A DNA stretch of 64,000 nt from Tetrapyrgos nigripes (GCA_013368315.1 JAACJM010000115.1:206846-270845), one strand, 5' to 3'; shown: positions 35,684 to 49,190, numbered from the stretch's first letter. Numbers and translations: made by a program. The notes: a model not told the origin generated them from the sequence alone.

Positions 35684-38600
35684 TCAGACATTGAAAAAAA
35701 TCTCGGAAAAGGTGTGTGATATTGTGAAAAAATTGATTTTTATTACATGTGTGAAATCATCTGACATAAAGGTCTCTGGCGGCATCCATCCCACCCACAT
35801 CTTGTCCAAACTCTCCACCGTTGTCTTCCCTGACCCATGAGTTTTGAACTTGAAGGCCCAAACATGTTGCAAATAAGTATTGATGTATATGCCAATAGTG
35901 TGGTAGCTGCCCTTGCCCTTGGACATTGACAGGTAGTCACCCACCATCAACTTGAAAGGGTGTCGCCTGATGATTGAGTTCAACAGGGAGTTCAGGTGTG
36001 TTGCTCCGAAGTTTTTGCACTTTGGGCAGTTCTTGATACCCTTCATAATAGACTCGTCAAGACCTGGGCTCCAAAACTTGCTCAAAAGCACTTCCTTCAC
36101 CACATCTCTATCCCAATGACCACCCTGCTTGTGCACTTGTCTTGCCAACTCCATCATTTCTTCCCTCATCACACACTCTACCCTTGACATGGCTCTGACA
36201 CCCATGTCCCTGCCCACACACCACAACTTCCCATCCTCAATCATATATTCCTTGGCTCGGTGCACTGCTGCCTTCCTTGTTTTCCATGTACCCATTACTT
36301 GTACCCCTTCTAATGCCTCTATCACCTCCACAAACAATGGTTCCTTTTTGAACTGCTTTTTTAGTTCCCATACTTCCCAACCTCAACAGTGACAGCAAAA
36401 ATGTTGTTTACAAGCCCACAACCCACTTCCCAATCCTTGCTAACTGACCATTCACTGCCATCCCCATGCACTTGCTCTCTACCTTCCCATTTCTGGCTTA
36501 ATCTGTCTGCCACCACATTCATCTTTCCTGGCAGATGTCTCACATCCTTGATCCAATATGCTAATATGCCATCATGCCACCTCACATGATGACCATTTAA
36601 GCTTTTGCTCACCAAAACATCTCCCAATGCCTGGCAGTCAGTCTCAATTTCAACAGGAAATCCCCAGATGATATCAGAGAACTTGTCAAGCGAATATTTC
36701 AATGCTGCAAATTTAAGTAGAAATGGTTTGTAATTCTGCTCTGATGCTGACATACATTTGGAAGCAAACATGAGAGGGAATTGTTTCTCGACAACTGCTC
36801 CATCAGGACGTTGGACCTTAAACCATTGGGCCAGCACCCCTGCAAACCCCTTCTTGTAGCCATCTAACATCACAACAAAGCTGGAACCATCCAACTTGGT
36901 GATCGCAATACCAGTTCTGATGTTAATGCCTCCTTCAATGTCAAGAACGCCTTCATGTGTTCATCATTCCATCTGTCCTTCAACTTGAAATCCCTCATCA
37001 CCCTCCTCCACTGTTGCTTGCTACCCAGTGATGGTATCTTGACCTGCTTCAAGAGGTTGTGCAAAGGGCCTTCAATCCTGCTGTATTGCTTCGACCAGGT
37101 CTCATAAATGCCCCATTAGGCCAATGAATGATGCCAAGTTCAAAGCATCCTCTGGTACTGGCCACTCGACAATAGCAGTGAGTTTGGTTGGATCAGGAGT
37201 AACACCATCTTTTGACATCTTGGCTCCAGTGAAGATCTCTGATTTCACAAAGAGCTTTCACTTGCTTGCTGACAACAACAGACTCTCCTCTCTTATCACC
37301 AACAAGATCTTTTCCATTTTCTGCATCATTTCCCCAAATGTATGTGCCTCCAACCCTCCATCATCAACAAACAGCTCCATTATGTGATCCCTGATCAACT
37401 TCCATAACCTTGTTGCCATCATATGTGCAAAGGTGGACAGTGCTTCTGTCAAGCCAAATGGCATCCATAGGTACCAAAAGTACCCTCTTCCTTCCACATA
37501 GAACACAGTATATGGCTGTGATTCCTCGTTTACTTCAACAGCATAGAACCTGGACATGAAGTTGAAGAAACATAGCTACTTGTATCCACTGAGGGCTTGT
37601 TGCTTTGCTTGGATGTCTCCCTGGGCATTGGTGCTACCTTTGTGACCTTGTTCACTTCAGCAAAGTTCTGGCAGACTCTCTATTTCTGAGTCCTCAGGCC
37701 CATCTGTTCTTCTCTCTTCAGCCTCTCACTCTGTTCAGGTAACTCAGGGAAGAATGAATCCATACCAGCTGCAACACACTGTTCATTGAGCCTGTACTTC
37801 AACTCCTCCAATGTCAGACCACCTCTCTCATGAGCTTTCTTTGCCAACGTTGTATGTGAAACACATTTGATGTCTTCGGGCTTATACTGCTCAATGATGC
37901 TGGCCTTCAGCAGCTTGTCAAGCTTATTGTACCAGTAATCTTGTTGCAGTGGTGTCAGATGAGGCTGTCCTTTTAGTGATGTACTCATCTTTGCATCTTT
38001 TGGTATGTTGAGTCTGTGTACTGCACCTGGCACTGCTCTGACCTCGCCCACAGATAACACAAAGCAGTCAGCATATTTCCTGATCAGCCCCTCCACCTGG
38101 CTTCATTGTTCCCCTGTCAGCCCTGGGCAATCTTGATCAGTCTCAAGATTTCCTGAACCCTCTCCTCCCTGAAAGCACTGAACTTGCTGTCATTTCTTGT
38201 ATAGATGGTTTTAGGACCAAACCCTTCCAAGGATTCAGGTATCACATCTACATCACCAGCTGATGTTGCCACCTTGTCATCAGGTCTGACCAAATGGACA
38301 TATGGTATACCTGGTTGATCTAGATCTGAAATGGCATCATGATTAACACTGGCAGCATTCATAAGAGAAGGTTCAGCAGAAACTCCCCTCAAGGGGGTGC
38401 GTTACTTCCCCCAATGAGTATGAATGCTCTCTATTCTTTTCTTCCTTCTCAGCTCCACCCATTTCTTATTCTGTTTCTTTGTCATCTGCAGTTCCTCCCT
38501 CGACTTCAACTTTGGCCATACAAATCCCCTTAACCTTCTCTTCACCCCCATTGCAAACACAAGCTGTTTATCCCCTTCATTGCCAACCATATACACACCT

Positions 38601-39098
38601 GCCTTTCTGCACCACCACCTACTACCCTGTCCTTTGTATAACTTTCTCATCTGCTTGCTCCAATGCCTATTTCTTCTTTCATCTAACTCTCTGCCTTCTG
38701 CCAATACATGCTCCACTGCTGTAACACTTTCTTGTCTTCAGCCCGTTGTTGCTGTTTAAACCCACCTGGTGTCTCAAAGACAAAAGTGTAGGGAGTAGAT
38801 CTTGAACTGTTCTCAGTTGTGAATCAGTGGGCAAAGATTCTGTATCTGAAGACTCTAGTGAATGAACTCCCTCTTCTGTAGGTACTCCACTAATGTCATA
38901 AGCTTTCCCAATTGGTATGTTTGCACAACCATCATCCTCCTTCAACAGCTCACCACCCTCCTGAGCAGCTGTTCCCCATATCTCAACCTCTTCCAATATG
39001 TACTTCAAACTCTCTCCTTCCAGCCATTCTTCCTTCTCCTCACTGACTGTTGATACAGCAGGTAAACACCTGGCCATGCACCCCATCATTTTGTGCAC
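35684..39098 (-). pseudogene. gypsy element 2 pol, agaricomycete FVDDGG family, decayed
   Basis: Minus-strand order is an N-terminal or protease region (39098-38117), reverse transcriptase (38096-37258), RNase H (37064-36361) and integrase (36337-35684). Marks of the family are RKYADCFVLSVGEVRAVPGA, RFYAVEVNEESQPYTVFYVE, MPFGLTEALSTFAHMMATRL and the active-site ELFVDDGG. Further marks are FASKCMSASEQNYKPFLL, VEIETDCQALGDVL and the integrase zinc finger and core start (GGHWDRDVVKEVLL, CPKCKNFG). Breaks occur between each block and there are stops within them, so it is dead. It differs from gypsy 1 in RT motif (FVDD instead of YMDN) and lacks the chromodomain tail. LTRs were not found. I recognise this family from many mushroom genomes. 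Confidence 0.88.
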
Positions 39099-39705
39099 TT
39101 CTAATCAAAGTAATGCAAACTCACTATATACACAATCAAACCTATGAATTGTCTAGCTTGTCCACTAGAATGACTCACAAATGGGTATCCTTTAAGATGA
39201 AAGCTTTCATTTAGTTTAATCTCAAGAGTTTTACCATAAACACAGTTGGTAACATGCTGATCGAAGCACACTTGGACCATACTATCCTTCATTTGGGTCT
39301 AGTCGCTAGACAAACCAGTTTGTCTACCAGATTTCTGACTTCATTTACTACTCTGACAAGAGATATCTCGTCTGGACTGCAATTGATGATGTGTTCAACA
39401 TGTAATTATTACAATCTCAACAATTACCTACAAACTGTGTATGAACTCAGAGGCTTGACAGACCGTAGTAAACTACTATACAGTACTTAGCTAATCGTGT
39501 GGCTGACTATAAAAGTGCACTTCAATTACCCTATCATACAACAACTGCTTGTAACCACCTTCATACAGATACAATGCAATGGCAATAAAAGTATTGTTCC
39601 TGTGGAAAGCAGCAGTCTACAGTTCATCTTCAGTGGGAGGTGTCATACCCCTTGAGCCACTTAACTTCGTTTTCTCAGCACTCAGTCTTTACATACCAAA
39701 TGATC

Positions 39706-39789
39706 CACTTGTCATATTGTGCAGTACCTTGCAGAGGTGTGTTCACATAGTCACTTGTTGTATTGTGCAGTACCTTGTGGAGGTGTACT
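39706..39789. repeat. tandem repeat, two 46-base units
   Basis: CACTTGTCATATTGTGCAGT... at 39706 and CACTTGTTGTATTGTGCAGT... at 39752 are successive copies with few changes, ending in GAGGTGTGT and GAGGTGTAC. No coding role is evident. Confidence 0.7.
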
Positions 39790-40127
39790 AAGTCTTCTTT
39801 GATTCCAAGCCAGCTATATTTTTCATCTTTGTTTAGCACTCAGTTTACACTTCAGAGGTAGCTGCACCTATTCAAGCAGTGTATTACCATCCATTTCTGT
39901 CTACCCCAGTTTTGTTTTGTACTTGTTGGTGTATCACCACAACTAGACACCCATATATCCTCTCTTTGTCATCTATAATCATCCTCCTTGCATTCTACCT
40001 ACTTCCTACCACCTTCTGATCCTCCACATCACTCCCCTTTTACATCCTTTTACTCTTTATTCTCCATCTGAACTACTCTCCATCCAGTCAAAGTGGCATT
40101 CCATCTCGTCTTGACTTCGATTACCCT

Positions 40128-40906
40128 TGTCACGAACTGCTACAGTCCTTTGTCCTCCTTCCTCTTCTACTACATTATTGAACCCATTTTCTAACCATTT
40201 GTCTATTGCATTTCCTTATATTACTGACTTTGAACCTTATGTCAGAAATTTCATTTTGATGTTTTAGCCAATTATAATGAGTTCTTTCCCACAGTAATGG
40301 TGCATAAGGCCGTTATAATGACTTGGACCCCTTATTCCTGAGCTATTGGGCTCAGCTTGGATCTCATTTTGAAGCCCAGCTTAAAGGCTTTCCAATGGTG
40401 ATATTTTTGAGGTCAGGAGACCAAGCCAGCCATTGGGAAGGTGACATCTTTCTTTGGTCTTTATTATAATGAACAATTCCCATGCCAGAAAGAAGGGTTT
40501 CCTATGGACACAAAGATGGGTGGTATGGAAAGCTATTGAACTAAGCTTCATAACGAAGTACAACTTGAGGGCACCAGCTCAGAAACAAGGGGTCCGAGTT
40601 ATTATAATGACCTTATGCCCAATTACTGTGGGAAAGAACTCATTATAATCAGCTAAAACGTCAAAATGATTTTTCCGACATATAGAACCTGTCAAACTCT
40701 ATATAACTATCAATCCAATCTTCCATTCTATCAATCCTATCTTTCCTCTATGTTTCTCCACCCTCCCCTAAGTTTCTCCTGTTTCTCCTATCTTTTTCCT
40801 ATCATCTATTCATTGTTCTTCTATATAAACCACTAGACATTTTAGCTAGTTCTTTAGTTTGTTCACTTTGTCTCCACTCCATACTAGTACTATGCAGTGT
40901 AGAGCC
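40128..40906 (+). repeat. lone gypsy-1-type LTR, split by a MITE
   Basis: It begins TGTCACGAACTGC and ends GTGTAGAGCC. Without the 441-bp insert and its 2-bp duplication it is about 335 bp, the same size as the gypsy-1 5' LTR. No internal gypsy-1 sequence adjoins it, so it is a solo LTR. Flanking 5-mers (ACCCT and TACAG) do not match. Confidence 0.78.
40240..40680. mobile_element. foldback MITE with TA target-site duplication (Tc1/mariner-like)
   Basis: A 441-bp element has ends TGTCAGAAATTTCATTTTGA and TCAAAATGATTTTTCCGACA, flanked by TA on both sides (40238-40239 and 40681-40682). Inverted symmetry continues for well over 100 bases per arm (TTATAATGAGTTCTTTCCCA pairs with TGGGAAAGAACTCATTATAA). 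Removing it restores the LTR reading CCTTATAGAACC. TA duplication and palindromic form fit Tc1/mariner-derived MITEs. Confidence 0.85.
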
Positions 40907-41699
40907 TACAGTTGTGGACAAGCAAAGACGACAATTTTAGCTGACCTTTTTCCCAGGGTCCTACAGTATGCACAATTGATAGATCTTATTGAGAGGATGT
41001 TCTGGGAATATTTTGGAGGAAATCCATCGAGCTGTTCCCGATATATGGCCCATTTAGTTTTTTTATCCCGAAAATTTCCATCCCAAAACTGAAAAATCTG
41101 AAAATATGCAGAATCAACTCCTTTTAATGAACTGGTTCTGATTCTGCAAAAATATTGGGTCATTAGGAATTTCCAAAATAGGGAATTAGCTTAGTAATGC
41201 TTAGTAATATAAATTATTTCTCTCATCCCATCCGGTCCAAAATATGGGTAAAAGCATGCCTGATTCATTTTTTCTGCATTCCCTCTCACTGTTTCTTGCC
41301 AATCAGTGATCTAGGGACCTTTGCCTTCCTGTCAGGACCCCAAAGGGGTACACAATGTATTGAAAACCCCAAAAATTTGGCTGTTCCCTATTTCTCATGG
41401 GAAAAATCCGAAAAAAATTTTTTTCAGCGTCTTTCAACGAGCTGAGCATGATTCTGATATTATATTGCCACTGAAGACTCAATTGGAGGACTGTCAAAAT
41501 TGTGTTTGCTTGTCCACGACTGTAATCAGCTCACTCTTGTTTCTCTATCTCTCTTCATTCTCAATTGATCTTGTTTGTGTGACTTGGGTGGTTTGCCATC
41601 AAGTGTGTCAGCAACCTTGACAACCCTTCTTTTACTTCTTCCTTGAAGATTTGGTTCTGCTAGATCTATTGTGAGAGCTTTAGTGTCTCCCTACGCCGA

Positions 41700-43960
41700 A
41701 CTATACACCTCATCTTGAGTGGAAGGTAGTTGTTGGTTGAGTCATTCGCCTTCGACCCCATGCTTGGTGTCTCACCGTCTCCACTGATGCTGCTGTATCA
41801 ACGCGATGCATGGGCACTGCTGATCCCAAGCCTTCATTGAAGATGATCCATGCCCATTTTCCATTTCTGATGGTAATCTTGTCAATGTCATAGTCATAGA
41901 TAGCCTGAAAGCTTTCAAAAGCAGCTTCCCAAACAGCAACTTCCAACCTCCACCACTATTGAAGACCTCAAAGCTACCCTTGACATCCATTCCTTTCAGT
42001 CACTTGTTGCCTTTTCAATCTGACCATTTGCCATCCTCATTCTCATCTTCAATGGCTTCCAACCATGATCTTGTTGTGTATTGCATCATAGATGGTGGTG
42101 TCGAATGGCTGCTACCATGGCACCATCATCTACCAATGTCAACAACTCTTCCTTCCTTCCCTGTTGGGAGAGTCAGTGGCGAGGGCAGGGGCACGACAGT
42201 GAGAGTGTGACAGCAAAGAGAGAGGCAGCAACAAAATATATGATTGTCCTATGTAGTGTACAGTGAGGCAATCAGATAAAGAATAGAATGTAAAAAGAAA
42301 GTAAAGTTTGTGTACTATACAGTTTTATGGAAAAGTCCGAAACTGGCTCTCTGGCAGATTGTAATTCCAACATTCCCTCACCATCCACCAACCTCACATT
42401 GGTGTAGAATGGTTCACTTTTATGGCTGGTGACACTGCTTGTTTTAAAGACATTAATGATCATTGATTTGTCTACAATATCATTGTTACACTTGCCCAAC
42501 AAGAAAGTGCCAAGAACAGGGGTCAGTTGGTTGCCATCCATTTCTCTCATCCATCCTCAAATGCTGCTCCCACAAAGTTCACAGGTGTCACCCTGATGAC
42601 TCCCAACTCTTGCTGATACCACCTACACCAATATAATTCCACACCCTGTCTAATATGCTTAGTTGTTGGGCAGTCCGTTCCTTCACGTGATGAGACCTGC
42701 ACATCCAACATTCTACTGAAGCTGGTTTCACAGTAGTTGGGTCCAATGGAAAGACATCCATCCTGGGTTGCACTTGACCCATTCTTCAGCTTGATGACAA
42801 AACTCAGTAATGCTAGCACATGGCTAAAGTCTTTCAATGTTGGTCCACAGAACTGCTTGTTTGTCCTCAGATAGAGTTGGTGTTGAGGCCAGGAGTGGTC
42901 CTCTCAGGAATGAAGTACCAGATCCTCAAGATAGTCCAGTGAGAGATGCTGGAGGAGAACTGATGCTGGCATGTCCAAAAGACCTAGCCAAGCCTTCCTC
43001 ATCAGCTCATCAACACAATCCTGCTTGACTTTGCCTGCCTTGATCCTCTCAATGTTGACATCCTTGATTGACTTTACACATGCCTTTCAAGTTGTTGCAT
43101 TTTTCAGGACCAGTTTGTGAAGTACCTCTGGAAGCTTCTCATGCTGAGACTGATATACAGCACAGCAGCTGTGAGCTGGTCAGCGAACACATGTGCATCC
43201 ACTGTTTGGTACCCTTATGCCCCTGATCCAACGTTGACCTGTCCAATCACATACTTCAGTGCTAGTCAGTTTACTGCTTCTGGGCCTGGAAACCACACCA
43301 GGAACAGACCTTGAAAAGCAGCCCAATCTGTTCCTTTCTGTGCCAGTGTCAACCCTTCATACCACTCTTCCACCGGTGAACCATTTTTCCAATAATCCTC
43401 CATCTCCACAGCTCACTTATCCTCATCTATCTGTCCTTTGAAGTGCCTGTTGACCATCCTCATCCATTCAACACTATTCTTCATCTCATCAATATCCCCT
43501 CTGAAAAAACCCAATGTATCGGAGTCATTAGCCATGAGAGTGCAGGTAGTTGATTTACTCTTATTGACTTTGTGAATGGTATGGGTGTCTTCAGCATCCG
43601 AGTTGCCTTTGGATGAAGGAAAGGTATCCAAGATAGGAAAGAGAGGGAAGTCAGTGTAGATAAAGTATCAGGAATACCTAGAGTCAGTGAAGAAGTTTCT
43701 TGCTTGTCCACCACTTTGAGAAAGTGACTGTCAGGACCTTTTGGTGGTAATGCTCGTTTTTTCTTTCCTATTGTAAAGCCTTTGTTGAAACTGTATCTCA
43801 TATCCAATAACCTGATAAACTTGAAAGACTCTTGAAATAGTCCCTATACGCATGATGCAGCATTTGGATCTGCTCTTGTCACCAAGATGAAGTGGACAAT
43901 GCAGAGATCTCAGAAATGCTGTGATGTGTTGATTGTGGAATCTTACTAAAACATACAAAC
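41700..43960 (-). pseudogene. coding-like remnants, possibly a retroelement gag region
   Basis: Minus-strand blocks at 43807-43413, 42837-42547, 42550-42272 and 41946-41710 have protein-like composition. Examples are TDCPTTKHIRQGVELYWCRW, LGTFLLGKCNNDIVDKSMII, FYTNVRLVDGEGMLELQSAR and DIDKITIRNGKWAWIIFNE. They are separated by stops. I cannot name the family; position upstream of gypsy 2 on the same strand suggests its Gag, but intervening LTR and MITE insertions make this uncertain. Confidence 0.35.
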
Positions 43961-44030
43961 ATGTACTCTATGTAGCTAAAGCCCATGCCAAACATCACCA
44001 AATGATGCCTAAACAATGTGTAAACCTCCC

Positions 44031-44846
44031 TAGAGCTTTGGTGGAGGTGTGAAAACTCACAGGTATCTTACAGGTACCCATGCCAAAACCCATGGGAAAC
44101 TCACACTCACAGGTAGCGGGTCTGGTGGGTTGCAGGTATGTGTGGGTGTAGCTCTTAACTTTGGAATTTCGCAAAACCCATGCAGACCACTGCATGCACC
44201 CAAGTATTAAATATTAAAATACATATCTTTGCTCATGATCTCTTGCAGTAATTTGGGAGATTTCTTGTCTATAAGGCTTTACAAATAGGCAAAAATGCGG
44301 CCATAGTAAGTTAAACTTTGATACTTTTTCTAATAAAAACTAGATACAGCTGTATTTCATTAATAAATGGGTAGATATTTTTATGGAAACAACTCTCTAT
44401 TACTTATTGGAGCTTTTTATGTTTATAGAACTGTATCAGCAGGCAAATAAATAGAGCAGATTAAGCATCACTTTGGTTTTTAACAAAATAAACACTAAAT
44501 ACAACTAAATTTTATTCATAAAGTAATAAATGTTTGTGCAATAATGACTTTATTTAATTAATTAGAACAGTTTTCATCTATAGAGCTAAGTACTCAGACC
44601 AAAGGAATTATTTTTAATTCAAGAAACAAGTTTCAGCCACAATTTTGTGTACTTGATATTGCAAGTACCTGCGGGTATCTGCACAATACCCACAGACTCA
44701 CAGCACCCACAACCCACAAGTATATAAACCCACAGGTTGCAGGTATACTTTCCCACAGGTTTGTGCAGGTGCAGGTCCAACATTTTTAAACCTCAAACCC
44801 GTGGGTTGGAGTGTGGGTACCACGAGTGGACTTGTCCGAAACTCTA
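44031..44846. mobile_element. hAT-like non-autonomous element, 816 bp, perfect 8-bp target-site duplication
   Basis: Termini are TAGAGCTTTGG and CCGAAACTCTA, flanked by AACCTCCC on both sides (44023-44030 and 44847-44854). TAGNG ends with an 8-bp duplication are typical of hAT. Inside each end lies a cluster of subterminal CCCACAGG or ACAGGTA type motifs (44056-44200 and 44690-44820), as hAT transposase-binding sites often are. The centre (44210-44640) is AT-rich and non-coding. Confidence 0.82.
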
Positions 44847-44854
44847 AACCTCCC

Positions 44855-45770
44855 CAATCCCCTACTCCAATGCTCAGCTTGTTCACCCATCTTGCCAAAA
44901 AGGACCTATAATACTGTTGTAATGTAAATAATAGTGGTGGACTTTGGGAATGATGCCCAGAATTATAACTGAATTATGGGATTTATAAAGCTTGAAAAGA
45001 TTTTGAGAGTTATTAATGGTATTATAATCTGATTTTGGGCTTTATAACATAGGGAATAGTGCTAGGTACTAGAACTATGCTAGTGGTTATAACCATGTTG
45101 CAAGAGTATTATGGGATTTCTAAGGGTCAGAATAGTACCAGTAGATGTAATTATTGCGAGCATTAGCAGGTCAGGCTCATAGAGTTACATAGGCAATATA
45201 CCAAAGGGTCTATGATAGTCTGAGATTTACAATGACATTCACTAAGATCAAGGACAATTACTTTGCAACAAACAATTAAATTCAAAGTGAGCAGACTACA
45301 ATACAACATACAGGAGATGGTATGAAATGGTATGTATACTAAGCATTAAGTAGTAAGTACTAGTGAGGAACAATTTTGGGTGACTCATACACAATGACAG
45401 ACCACACTCCACAAGCCCCTATCCACATCTTCAGCAGTAGCTGTCAGAGAGAGCATGTATGTGAGTGTGAGGGTGGGTAATCACAATGGAGAGGACATAC
45501 TATAACCCCCTATTACTCCTGATCACCTACAGACTGCCCATCAACTCAATACACTCAGACTAGCAGCTATGGACTGCTGAATAAATCAAGCAATATAATA
45601 GCCTGCTGAATACCAGGGAGTTGCATGGCAGAGGGAGGGAAGAGGGAAGGGAAGGGGAAAGGAACAAAGAGATCAAGTAAAAACCCAGGCCTTATATACC
45701 AAGATTTCAGTGTGTGACACCTCTTACTGGATAAGAGAAGATGACATGGTTGCAGTGACATCATTGTCGT
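44855..45770. other. gene-free, TTATAA-rich spacer
   Basis: Between 44930 and 45260 the words TTATAA, ATTATGGGATTT and TATAATC recur at short intervals, as they also do at 51990-52290. No ORF has a recognisable product. Confidence 0.35.
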
Positions 45771-46203
45771 TAATAGGTGTCTTTTGCATAAGTGTAGAAC
45801 AAACACAAACTTAAAGACTTTTATACAAATTGTAAAGTGCAAGTGTTCTGAGTAGTCAGAATACTCAACAGTTCACTTGTACTACAAGGACTTTTGGGGG
45901 TTTTGGTAGGTTTTTGCACAAATGGACACAAATTCAGCACACAAAGGTATAACCAACAGTTTCAAATCACAATTTGTAGGCTTAAATGCCTTATAACCAA
46001 TGTTCACAAGTCTGAGGACACACACAAAAGGTAACACAAAAACTAACAATTTTAATTCAACATTATTGATTCCACACACTATGTTTATACTCGATGCAAG
46101 TGAAGTAGATTTGGTAGAAGCATAGTCTGTGTTTCGCAGTCTCTACAGCTAGTGCTAGTAAGATGACCAATACTCTACAGTCCATGGCTTGAGTAAGTTC
46201 CAT
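45771..46203 (+). repeat. repeat X, partial copy D (left end only)
   Basis: It starts TAATAGGTGTCTTTTGC like copies A and B, and follows them to CTACAGTCCATGGCTTGAG, equivalent to about 21990 in copy A, where similarity stops. Confidence 0.65.
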
Positions 46204-48249
46204 GTTTCTTTCCACTTCTATGGTGTTCTATCACAGCAACTGATCCCATATGCTCACACACACTCTTCCCTTCTCATTCCCTTTGTTTCCCTGTTTTCCT
46301 ACACAACCATGGCCCTCATTAAATTCAGCTTCTCACTCAGACCCAACAATTCTGATGCAACAAAATGAAAGGCAAACAAAAACATGGAGACCATTGTGAA
46401 CCTTGGCCAAGAGGGAAAACTAGAAGAGGAATGCATAGGGTTTATGCTGGTGTGTTTGGGGTTCCAGGAGAAAGGTGGTCAGGAGTGGAATGCTCAAAGT
46501 GTTATAAATCCACTATGCTGTAGTTCAAGAAGACAGTCTTATGTGGGGATCCACAGGGCTTTTATAACTGGCTGGGGCGAGCTATTGCTGTGAGTCACAT
46601 CATGCTGGAATATCCTTTGTTCTAATATCTCTTTTTTGCTCTAGCCTATGCCTCTGCCACTGCCCTGTCCCTCACTATCATTGTCACAATCCCAAGTGGA
46701 CTACTTAGTAGTGTTCCCAATTCTACCTCTCTTTCTGCAGCATCGCATCCTATGAATGCCCATGGTGTTTCACCTCTCTTGCTATTTCCATCAGCAACAA
46801 AACAAAAAGCCAAGTCATTGTTTGGATTTGTTCCTTGGGAACACTGACAGCACCTAGCCTCACCATACAATATTCTTCTGGTACACATTTTCCTGTACCT
46901 TCCATTCTATTACTTCAACATTTACTTTGACAGTGGGTATCGAAACCATGCTATGAGGACCTTTCATCGCCAACTGCATGGTGACAACAACATCTGGGAC
47001 ACCTGTGACGTACATGTCCTCCGAACTGTACAGCCTGTCACCTCTTCTCTTCTATCCATACACCCTTCTCTGCAGACTCCAAGAACTACCTCCAATGACC
47101 CTGAGTCTCTTCTCTTGTCCAGTGAGCCTTCCTCTTCCATGTCCTCACACCCTCCACCAACCCACCTTGCTACCTCTCAGCACTGAGTTTGCTGGTCAGG
47201 AGATTGTTTAGTCATTGGTGGTTGATGGTTGGGCACAGCATTGACCACTTATTTGCAAAATTCCAGAACAGCACATACACCGCTCATGGACCACTTGCTT
47301 TTATTCCTTTGTGGATGCTACCTGTCAATGATGAACCTCATCAGCCAGCTGGGAGGCTTGTGCCTTGGGAATTAGATTGAGGAAGCAATATGGTTCTACA
47401 AAGGAAGGTGAAAATATTACCGTCTGGTGCATGCTTTTTTGCTGGTGAGATGTACCATAAGTGATTAATCTCTGAGGCAATATAGGACTGCAGATCAATG
47501 ACAAGTCATCAACATGGCAGTGTACTTCATGAACCCAATCACCAGTTCCAATCCACCCATCTCGTTTTGTTCCTCTGCCTCAGTAGGGTTGTTCAAGAGC
47601 ATATGAGATATGTCATTGACAGACCTTCTACATCCAATGCCACTGGGAGGAACCTCATGTCTTTCACACTTCCAACATTCTTGCACTATTGTTGATGCAT
47701 CATCAAACTAGAAGGAAGAGGTGTTTGTGAGAATTTTGGCTAATGAGGCAGTGATATGAATGGAGAGTGCAAGGAAGCTTCTGGTAATTTTATCCCAGTA
47801 CAGGCTGGAGGGTGTTGAAGGAGCTGTGAGGCATTGAGCGATGTGAGGTTTTTAGCCACTGTTGAGATTGGGATATGCTGTTTGTCAGTATGAATGACTG
47901 AGTAAGAAAAGTGTCTACATAGCTGCAATTTGTTCTACATATTTAGCTATTGTTATATCTATTGTATCTTGCTTCATTAACTATGAGTCTAGTGTCTAGT
48001 GCATAACAAATCACATCAAAATTTCTGACCAACCACTGTCAATCAGTCATGACTGGATGTGTCCTAATCTTGCACAGTGTTCTTGCCCATGTCACTGATC
48101 CTCTGGTCATGAAATTCAGAGGACAACACTGTCTCTGTTTCTGTGTCTCCATATATAAAGGCCTTATAGTGTGATCATTCCATTGGATCCAAAGTGATTG
48201 GCACACTTTTATAGTGCAGTTTTAAACTGCACAATGTTTATACATGATA
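46204..48249. other. no identified gene; decayed coding-like stretches
   Basis: Minus-strand pieces 46888-46646 and 47686-47495 (for example GIGCRRSVNDISHML and MGGLELVIGFMKYT) resemble worn transposon protein, but no family is recognised. Nothing else could be supported. Confidence 0.3.
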
Positions 48250-48912
48250 TAATAGACAGTTTACACAGCCACAACCATGTGCAAAATGGCATGTGTGCAT
48301 TACGAACTGGTCAAAAATTTGCATTGGACCCACCATAGACAGATAGCCCTTTGTACTCCTCATCTACTTTCTGTAAATGCCTACAACTTGTCAACAAATT
48401 GTCAAGAATGTCCAGAACAATGCCACACCATCTGGCAGCTCATCTAAGTCTACTGGTCCACCAGGCCATGAAGCACTTTCTGTTGCCCTCTCTTTCTCTT
48501 CAACATCTGCAAATTTGAGAAGAAGCAGTTGGAGATTCCATTAGTACTCCTCAAACCCCCTACTTATTCGTTGATTATTGACTTGATTCTTTTCTGATTA
48601 TTGACTGATTCTTTGGTTTTGAGTGTGAATTGAAAAATAATAAACAAATAATGAGAAAAATAATCAGACAATAATTGGTAGGTTTGAGACCCCTGGTCAG
48701 CAAATAATCACTTCTTTCTGTCTTGCTGTCCTTGGCACAGTCATCAACAGCATTATGGCATCTGCACATCTCCAAGTCCTGTGCATGATGTAGATTAGCT
48801 CAGGAGTGAACAACATCACTCCCAAGGTAGTCAGCGTATGTAAACCTTGTTATTGTCACAAAGAGGCAAGCACTTAGATAGTGATAACGAGGAGCTACGG
48901 GCTCAACTCGAC

Positions 48913-48996
48913 TAACAGACAGCAGTAAGTACTGGAACTGGTCCCAACGACGAAGAATGTATTAAATACCTAACAGACAGCAGTAAGTACTGGAAC
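48913..48996. repeat. 27-base direct repeat, two copies
   Basis: TAACAGACAGCAGTAAGTAC plus GGAACT occurs at about 48913 and again at about 48970, 57 bases apart, with related GGTCCCAA(C/T)GA words following at 48943 and 49052. Confidence 0.65.
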
Positions 48997-49108
48997 TACA
49001 GTGCCCATCAGTAAAGGTGAAAGAAGTAATGAAAAGGGGAATACACACCTGGTCCCAATGATGAAGAGGTCAAGATGGAGAACCAGGTGTCAGGACAGGG
49101 TTTATATA

Positions 49109-49190
49109 TGTAAAAGTAAAGCTGTAAGGGAGGCTGTAAGGAAAGCTTGTAAAGAAAGCTGTAAAGGAAGCTGTCAAGAAGCTGTATCAG
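49109..49190. repeat. minisatellite of about 12-base units
   Basis: Six to seven imperfect units of AAAGCTGTAAGG and its variants run through this stretch. The plus-strand reading gives a KAxREA-like periodic peptide, but this is most simply a simple-sequence array. Confidence 0.7.

Noticed and set aside
40128..40906. Complete second gypsy-1 element in plus orientation
   Set aside because: Only the LTR is present; sequences on either side are not gypsy-1 internal DNA, so it is a solo LTR.
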